Positions 9,976-15,631 of a stretch of DNA of 15,631 nt are shown piece after piece. Location: positions 1 through 15,631 of the forward strand of contig JNEM01013659.1 in assembly GCA_000697335.1 (NCBI GenBank). Direction: 5' to 3'. The notes below the pieces were generated by a model. The model was not told the DNA's origin, ran no database searches, and saw nothing but the letters and a program-made list of their open reading frames with translations. A program made the translations under genes and the position numbers. Positions within the stretch are counted from its first letter, which is position 1. The number at the start of each line of letters is the position of its first letter. Source of the stretch: Conidiobolus incongruus B7586 (taxonomy: Eukaryota > Entomophthoromycota > Entomophthoromycetes > Entomophthorales > Conidiobolaceae).

Positions 9976-10269
9976 CTATGAATTAATATAAATGGTAGTA
10001 TTTGGTTCATTATTAACTGCTATATTATTTGGAGTAGGCTGATATTGAGGAGGGCCGCAATCCAAAGGGTAATCAGGAGGTGAATTATAAACTGCGAAAG
10101 GCTCAGCATGCGCACCACCGACATAAATTTGTGAGTTGATGAGATTTCAATTGGGAAAAATTATTCATATGGCGTTTAATACTTTTTATTGTCCATATCA
10201 TAAAGGTATCATAACTATTATAAATTCTACCCTGATTGATAAAATTTTAATAAGTGCCCAAATACACAT
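9976..10269 (-). pseudogene. Broken copy 3 of the PY-motif membrane protein gene
   Basis: The frame from the ATG at 10267-10269 to the TAG at 9976-9978 has 97 codons, against 102 in the intact gene. It has a hydrophobic helix at codons 5-23, then AEPFAVY (55-61), PPDY (64-67) and PPQY (73-76). The intact gene has LEPLPIY, PPDY and PPSY with exactly the same spacings, two residues then five. The C-terminus is Asn- and Thr-rich as in the intact gene. Four in-frame stops (TGA 10198-10200, TAA 10186-10188, TGA 10165-10167, TGA 10147-10149) lie between helix and PY motifs, all explicable by single transitions. No AG acceptor lies between them and the PY region, so an intron does not rescue the frame. 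The PY region itself is clean and G+C-richer, so decay appears recent or uneven. Confidence 0.75.
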
Positions 10270-10367
10270 ATTCGAAGATCTTTTAAATATTAAAAATTGT
10301 TGTGATATTTAAATTAATTATATAATACTAACTTGAAAAAAATATTTATATTGAGCTAAATGAAATT

Positions 10368-10816
10368 ATGAGACTTCTGTATTATTTGATTGCTTTTCAT
10401 TTTATAATAATATTACAAGTCTGCTGAAATATTATCTTGCAATAAGGATCAAGCAGATTCGATAAGACGGGCCAAAAGTGATTTATGAGATAATTTAAAG
10501 GGTTATATTAAAATACCAAGATGTAGAACTTCGCCCTGATCGAGATGATCCCCAAACAAATTTGTGCTCAGTGGTGATTTTATAGTGCAATCAGTTCTTA
10601 TGACAATGTTCTCATTCACTAATTGTAGTTGTCTGGAATTCCACATAATATAAGGATTTTGAATGGTACTTGTGTGTAGATTATATTCCGAATAATGACG
10701 GATGGTTTAAGTTGAATGGCGAACGGACCTCCCGATCAGCGATGCTATATTTTCTTTTCATTTTTCATATTACAGCAAAATTTGATGGCATGAGAATTTC
10801 ATTAAATGTATCGTAA
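10368..10816 (+). pseudogene. Degraded gene for a probable secreted protein
   Basis: The ATG at 10368 opens MRLLYYLIAFHFIIILQVC, a good signal-peptide shape, then a TGA. The frame goes on with SSRFDKTGQK among stops. From about 10499 a different frame becomes the richer one: QDVELRPDRDDPQTNLC (10517 on), then SLIVVVWNST, then DFEWYLCVDYIPNNDGWFKLNGERTSRSAM, closing at the TAA 10814-10816. It is interrupted by TAG, TGA and TAA, each one transition from a sense codon. Either an intron or an indel separates the two parts. G+C is clearly higher at 10430-10760 than around it. The size, about 140 codons, signal peptide and scattered Cys recall small secreted fungal proteins, but I recognise no family. 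The start of the region is less certain than its second half. Confidence 0.45.
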
Positions 10817-12743
10817 ATTTGATTCAATAAGTTGACACTATAATAAAACTATTCCATGACTCAACTATATATTTTATAAAATAAATTCTGATACAAATAC
10901 TTTTTTATCAATTTTGCAACTCAAATTTTCAATCTCCTCAAATATCACGACATTATATTCTTTAGTAACAAGTTTCAATAGCGATTTTAAACAATACTTA
11001 ATCAATTTGATTATTAGCTTGTTAAAGTCACGAAGTTATTTTTAAATATATGATTATAGCTAAAAGCAGGGTTAGAATTTTTAAGAAACTTTTCAATTCT
11101 TACATAAGACTGTTTATATTTAACTAAAGAATCAAAGTTTTATTATCCAAGATATCAATGACAGCTTTTCGCAAAATATACGTTAATTTTTATGTAATTT
11201 TTCGGGATATATTTATGAGTAATCTGTTTTTGATAATATGATCAAAGATTATAATTATGAAGTCAGAATAATAAAATTTAACTTGAATAAACTTAAAAGC
11301 CAAAGTTATACTCAAAGGTAAAATGAACATTCCCAAATCAAGTTAATATCCTTTTCATATTACCAGTGTATATCAAATTATAAATATATAATACAAATTA
11401 AGAATTGAAATTATTTCCATATTATTGATATTATCCAAACAATTCATATGAACTTTTCAAGCAAACTTTATAATTTTAGTTTTTAAAGCTTTGAATAATT
11501 TCAAGCAAAAATTAACTTTAATTTTTCAGATTTAATCATTCTAAATATATATTTCAAACATTTTAGGCTATAAAATATATGTTTTTAAATAGTATATATC
11601 ACACTGTATAAATTTGGATACTACTCGAAAAATTTTCTATAGGAAAACTAAGATTAAGGAATTTCTCATATATACTTTATATTTATTGTGAATAATTTAA
11701 ACTTCATGATATATAATCGATTGATTAACTCCTTGTAATACAACACAAAATTGCAATCAGATATTAAATAAAAAGGATTGTGATTCATTTATGATTAAAC
11801 TTGAGATGGAAATAAAATACGGGAAATCAAAAATTAACATCTTACAAATTAATTTTGTTTTTTAAATAAGAAGATCATTGAATGCATTTTGTTATTTATC
11901 TAACCGATATATTATACATAAATTATATATTATATCAAATTAAGCATTTTACAATTATCTTCATTTATATCACTCACACTTTTTAAATTATAATTTCAAT
12001 TGAATTAAATATGCGTGTTAAGTTGAATTGTTGTAAAAAATTGAAAATTCAAACATATTAAAATATACTCCTTTAAGCAAAGCTAGCTTTTATAATATAG
12101 TGAAATTTTCATTAAGGACTAGTGTATTTCGCTACTATTAGTTGTTTTCAATATATATACTAAGATTTGTAAGGAATAAAATGAATCACTCTGACAACCT
12201 CAATTGTAAAAATGTAATGTCTGGCTGATCATTCGCAATTGCCACAAAATTTAGACTTTATTATAAAAAACCAATAATATCTCGCTTAATACATTAGATT
12301 TTCAATATTTGGGTTTATCTTTGAATTTTTATATTCAAAGTTTATAATATATTACATCATCATAACTTTACGTTTTTAAAACATATTCTTCATTGATCAT
12401 ATAGTTTTTATTAATTTTTTTTCTAGACCTAATAAAATGAACTAAAATTTCCAAATTTTAAAATCTGAGGTTGGATTTAACAATTAGATTAAAGATTAAA
12501 AAGAATTTTTTAAACATGAAAATTTATTGAATATGATATACATGATCATATTATGGAATATAGTCTATTAAAAAGTTTATTATTAAGGTTGATCTTTTTG
12601 ACTAAATAATTTAAATTATTAAAATCAGGTATTAAAATAATTTCTAAATTTTTATTTATTTGGAAGTGAGTAGAAAAAACTTAATATTGATATAAAATTG
12701 ATCTTCAAAATAGGTATTAAACATTAATAACACATTGTGATAA
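10817..12743. other. AT-rich intergenic stretch, nothing supported
   Basis: Scattered short open frames, such as 38 codons ending near 11240 that include MTAFRKIYVNF, are within chance for this composition. There is no repeat boundary, RNA gene or domain that I can recognise. Small G+C-richer spots at 12180-12250 do not extend into frames. Confidence 0.5.
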
Positions 12744-13019
12744 TCATTCACTCCAAATGCTGATATTTACTGTGGTATTGGGCTATCAATTCGAATAGTT
12801 ATTAGTATAAAAAATATTAAATCAAATATGATGGTAAATAGAGTAAACTTTGAAAAAAATATAATTGAAACTATATCCAATATATATATTCATTATTTTG
12901 TATTTAACTTTGGTTTAATTTTTATTATAAAAGATAATAAAAACTGCTTTATATTAAAAGTCAAACTTAAATATGATTCAATTATGATGGATTTGATAGT
13001 CGTCTATAAATTTAATTGA
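12744..13019 (+). other. Doubtful open frame, 91 codons
   Basis: A plus-strand frame runs uninterrupted from after the TAA at 12741-12743 to the TGA at 13017-13019. The part before the first ATG (12828) has the more gene-like residues: FTPNADIYCGIGLSIRI. From the ATG onward, 63 residues are dominated by Ile, Asn, Lys and Phe, as random AT-rich DNA gives. If real it would be an exon rather than a whole gene. No family is recognised and base composition is as in the flanks from 12840 on. Confidence 0.2.
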
Positions 13020-13538
13020 CCTAATAAAATTTAATAGCATAAAAATTTGCAAAAATTACTGAGGTTAATGTATCTATAATTATGCATTAGGATCATTCAT
13101 TGATTCTGTATGATTATGTTAATTGCTAAATCTATAGTCAAAATAAGTTTGAATAATTTCTATAATCCCTAGTGTCCAATATTTATTAAGTATTGAAAAA
13201 AAGTTAGTAAGATATTAAGTCGATCATTATTTTAGAATTTAGTGCATTAAAATTTTAAGTTTGATTACATTTACATTGATTAAAATCACGATCTGAAATA
13301 TTATTAAAAAGTTGAATTTAAAATAATGAAAATATTCAGCTTATTCAATATCTCTATAGCTCAATATATCCTATAAAATATTAAACTAATATATTTAGGA
13401 ATCATATTATATATCAATTATTTAAAATTGAAATGATCGGACTATAAAATATAATATGAAAAGAAACAGATACTCACCTGATGACTAATTTAAGAGAGAA
13501 ATGATGCTATTAAACAAATCCCATTATTTTGATATAAT
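13020..13538. other. AT-rich spacer upstream of the secreted-protein gene
   Basis: No coding frame, RNA gene or repeat is recognised. The spacer leads into the hairpin and promoter region of the plus-strand gene at 13752. Confidence 0.5.
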
Positions 13539-13570
13539 ATTAGCAAATTGCATGCATAAAATTTGCTAAT
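13539..13570. promoter_or_regulatory. Hairpin with 11-bp perfect arms
   Basis: ATTAGCAAATT (13539-13549) pairs perfectly with AATTTGCTAAT (13560-13570) around the 10-base loop GCATGCATAA, itself containing the palindrome GCATGC. It lies about 180 bases upstream of the ATG at 13752. The arms include G-C pairs, which sets it apart from the AT background. It could be a dyad binding site for a dimeric regulator or a remnant of a small element. Function is unproven. Confidence 0.5.
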
Positions 13571-13677
13571 TCATTTCTAAATTATGCATTATCATTATTA
13601 ATTGTCATTTGTTTCAAATTATTTTATTTTTAACATTAATTAAAAAAATTAATAATGATATCAATTACAATTTAAAA

Positions 13678-13688
13678 TATATAAATAG
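13678..13688 (+). promoter_or_regulatory. TATA-like box of the secreted-protein gene
   Basis: TATATAAATAG begins 74 bases before the ATG at 13752, leaving room for a 5' leader of about 40 bases. The match to the TATA consensus is good and is followed by higher-complexity leader sequence. Confidence 0.5.
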
Positions 13689-13751
13689 TACAAAGGATTA
13701 TCAATATTCAGCATTAACTTGAAATAGTTGAATATATTATCGAGAATCATA

Positions 13752-14150
13752 ATGAAATTGGTTATTGTTTCTGCTCTATTGGCTTCTTTGGCTGCTTTCC
13801 CTGCTCCTGAAGGAGAAACTCCTCAGCCTCCTATTTCACAACCACCTAATGCACAGCAACCACCAGCTGAAGGTGGCAAAGATCCTGCCAATCGATTTTA
13901 TGGATATCCCCCCTATTGGGGATACGGATACCCCTATTACTATTACGGCTATCCTTACTACGGTTACCCATGGTGGCCCTATTGGAGAGGTGATGCCAAG
14001 GGTGGCCAAACTCCTCCTTCCAATGTCCAAAGTCCTCCTCCCAATGTCCAAAGTCCTCCTCCCAATGTGCAAATTCCTGCACCTGATGCCCAAAGTCAAG
14101 CTTTAACAAATGTTGGCGCTGTTCCACCTCAAGCTATTCCTAAATTTTAA
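13752..14150 (+). CDS. Secreted Tyr/Gly/Pro-rich repeat protein
   Basis: The product has 132 residues. MKLVIVSALLASLAAF is a typical signal peptide, with cleavage likely around residues 15-18. This is why I start at 13752 and not at the in-frame ATG 24 bases upstream, which would put eight residues with an Arg before the hydrophobic core. Then come a Pro/Gln-rich stretch (17-47), a Tyr/Gly/Pro/Trp block (49-79) built of GYP and PYY units, and a 7-residue tandem repeat (T/S)PP(S/P)NVQ at 87-93, 94-100, 101-107, with a diverged fourth copy at 108-114. There are no Cys residues, so no disulfide fold. Such proteins often act outside the cell as wall, adhesive or matrix components; that is an inference. 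Codons are much richer in G+C than the flanks and there is no break. No family or gene name is recognised. Overlapping frames on either strand are shadows. Confidence 0.88.
   Translation: MKLVIVSALLASLAAFPAPEGETPQPPISQPPNAQQPPAEGGKDPANRFYGYPPYWGYGYPYYYYGYPYYGYPWWPYWRGDAKGGQTPPSNVQSPPPNVQSPPPNVQIPAPDAQSQALTNVGAVPPQAIPKF
14010..14093 (+). repeat. 21-bp tandem repeat inside the secreted-protein gene
   Basis: Four consecutive 21-base units (14010-14030, 14031-14051, 14052-14072, 14073-14093) encode the 7-residue repeat. Units 2 and 3 differ by one silent base, unit 1 by a few, and unit 4 is diverged. The near identity of units 2 and 3 points to recent duplication, so copy number may vary between strains. 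Confidence 0.85.
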
Positions 14151-14209
14151 TGATTTGCAGCTCATCCAAACTTAACTACTCCTCAATTAACAATGTACTA
14201 AATTTAAAC

Positions 14210-14215
14210 AATAAA
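14210..14215 (+). terminator. Polyadenylation-like signal AATAAA
   Basis: AATAAA occurs 60 bases after the stop codon of the secreted-protein gene, a usual distance for 3' end formation. In AT-rich DNA the hexamer is common, so support is moderate. Confidence 0.4.
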
Positions 14216-14939
14216 TCATTATAAACCTTAAACTGACTGATAAAATTGTTATTCTATATTATTATATCTATAACAATTATATTCAAAATCAAACTTTAAA
14301 CATTATTCATAAAGTCAATACCAGAACGCTTACACAAATGTAGAATTTGATAATGATAATTAAGTTAAATAACCTGTAAAAACAATTGATATAATTACTT
14401 GGATAACTAATAATTACCAAAGGATCAATATTTAAAAGCTTGAATTTATTTATACTTTGTTATAGGTATTTTTGAATCAGATATCTTTAAAAGGAAAAAT
14501 ATAAAAATTTAATTTAAGTTGATATATTTTACTTTATTAGAATAATATTATATTATTATTTATACCAATAGCTTAAAATTAATCTAATATTATTTTCAAT
14601 TATTCTATTATTAAACTATAATTATAATATTTATTATTTTATAAAAAAATCAAATATTGAGATTATTATATAATGAAATTTTAAAAAAATATATTGATGA
14701 TTTTGGATAATATTAGGTATATTCTATAATATTTAATATATTAGATATTTTAAATATTGATTAATATATAAAACTTTATATTATCAAAATAATATATTAT
14801 TATTTACAAATATTTAATTATATTTTTGAATTATATTTTATAATATTCATTCAATATATTAAAATTTATTAAATTTAAAGACTTTTATCATATATCTATA
14901 TTTAATATTATTATATTTTAACTATTTAATATTTAGATA

Positions 14940-14965
14940 AATTCCAATTAATTAATATTGGAATT
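14940..14965. repeat. Hairpin with 9-bp arms
   Basis: AATTCCAAT (14940-14948) and ATTGGAATT (14957-14965) are exact reverse complements around an 8-base AT loop. It lies inside nearly pure A+T, where the CC/GG pair stands out. Confidence 0.5.
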
Positions 14966-15166
14966 AATTTATTATAAATTTTATTAATTATAATTCAAGT
15001 ATATTTAAATAATAAAAATCTATCAAAGCTTAATAAATATGAGTTAATTATAATTTAGATAATTATATATAATATCTTTTAAATATATTTATAATATGAA
15101 AAATCATAATCACCATTAAAATTAAGTAATTAAAATCTATTTTGTTTCCTAATATCAAATCCCAAA

Positions 15167-15182
15167 CCTTTTTAATAAAAGG
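15167..15182. repeat. Small hairpin CCTTTT/AAAAGG
   Basis: CCTTTT (15167-15172) pairs with AAAAGG (15177-15182) around a 4-base loop. It shares the CCTTTTTAAT flavour with the inverted repeat at 6101-6207, but the match is too short to claim a common origin. Confidence 0.3.
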
Positions 15183-15631
15183 ATAACAAAAATAAAAAAA
15201 TTTATTTTATCAGATATAATTAGATTAGGAGCGAGGGAAAAGAATATTATCTTTTTTATTCTTGTTAGATATAGACTTGCTAAACAGCTATTCCTATATT
15301 ATAATTATTTTTCAAAATTTTAAATAAAAGTTTGTATTATTTCACTTAATAAAAATTAATTAGGTTTATTAATATAAAATTAGATTTTTTGTTTTTATGA
15401 TAATTTGAAAGAAAACTTTATATTTATAATAGGTTGAATAATATTAAATTGATAATTAAATTATAATAAATTTAAAAGATTTATTAGTAAAAAATAGTGT
15501 CTTTAAATCAATTAATCATTAATATTTCAATATGACAAATAAACGAATTTGTTATTAAAAAAATAAATATACGTTGGATTACTCTATAATTGATAATAAT
15601 AAGTAAATAAACTAATAAAGAGAGTATACTT

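Larger units (their letters stand above)
14216..15631. other. AT-saturated tail, no gene seen
   Basis: From about 14500 to 15120 the sequence is nearly only A and T, like the block at 5940-7150, and all frames are dense with stops. Around 15140-15300 G and C rise slightly (GGAGCGAGGG near 15228) without a readable frame. This could be the edge of another mutated repeat, of unknown family, that runs out of the window. Two small hairpins are listed separately. Confidence 0.5.

Noticed and set aside
10147-10200. Intron explaining the stops in copy 3
   Set aside because: No AG acceptor occurs between these stops and the PY-motif region, so splicing cannot remove them all.
13728-13751. Upstream ATG at 13728 as the start of the secreted protein
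   Set aside because: It would place eight residues including Arg before the hydrophobic core; the start at 13752 gives a standard signal peptide.
13765-14127. Three overlapping frames inside the secreted-protein gene
   Set aside because: They are shadows caused by its high G+C and repeats; only the 13752 frame has a signal peptide and sensible composition.
1-15631. tRNA, rRNA, CRISPR array or bacterial operon
   Set aside because: No cloverleaf, rRNA-like G+C island, spaced direct repeats or tight gene order was seen; the window looks eukaryotic.
1-15631. Mitochondrial or plastid DNA because of the high A+T
   Set aside because: No organellar genes or tRNAs appear, and nuclear-type DNA transposons and a secreted-protein gene are present.

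Overview
The window is about four-fifths A+T by eye and almost gene-free. It reads as an AT-rich block of a eukaryotic genome, most likely a filamentous fungus. Three things point that way. Two degraded DNA transposons have been worn down almost entirely by C-to-T and G-to-A changes. Relic genes carry stops of the same kind. A few short genes stand out as islands of higher G+C. This is what repeat-induced point mutation (RIP) leaves in ascomycete AT-rich isochores, of the sort known from Epichloë or Leptosphaeria. RIP and the clade are inferences; nothing here identifies the species.

Layout. Positions 1-480 are AT-rich and unrecognised apart from a perfect palindrome at 416-440. About 480-1865 holds a dead Tc1-type transposon and about 1870-2930 a dead mariner-type transposon. 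Both transposase remnants read on the minus strand. The only intact gene of the left half is at 3838-4146 (minus). It encodes a 102-residue single-pass membrane protein whose tail carries one LPxY and two PPxY motifs, as in fungal Rcr-type adaptors of the ubiquitin ligase Rsp5. From 4187 to about 7320 there is AT desert with a 13-bp inverted repeat at 6101-6207.

From 7.3 to 10.8 kb lies a small graveyard of genes: an unrecognised plus-strand relic (7363-7974), a broken copy of the PY-motif gene (8569-8877, minus), a short relic frame (9149-9364), a second broken copy of the PY-motif gene (9976-10269, minus) and a plus-strand relic that seems to begin with a signal peptide (10368-10816). The three PY-motif loci share strand, length and motif spacing, so they form one local gene family with one survivor.

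The right part is desert again, with one questionable open frame (12744-13019). The second intact gene, at 13752-14150 (plus), encodes a 132-residue secreted protein rich in Tyr, Gly and Pro with a 7-residue tandem repeat. It has a TATA-like box, a polyadenylation-like signal and an unusual 11-bp-arm hairpin upstream. From 14216 to the end the sequence is AT-saturated with small hairpins and no recognisable gene.

How the genes work together: the two intact genes are 9.6 kb apart and on opposite strands, so no operon or cluster is implied. One probably acts in membrane-protein sorting or cell-wall control. The other is exported.
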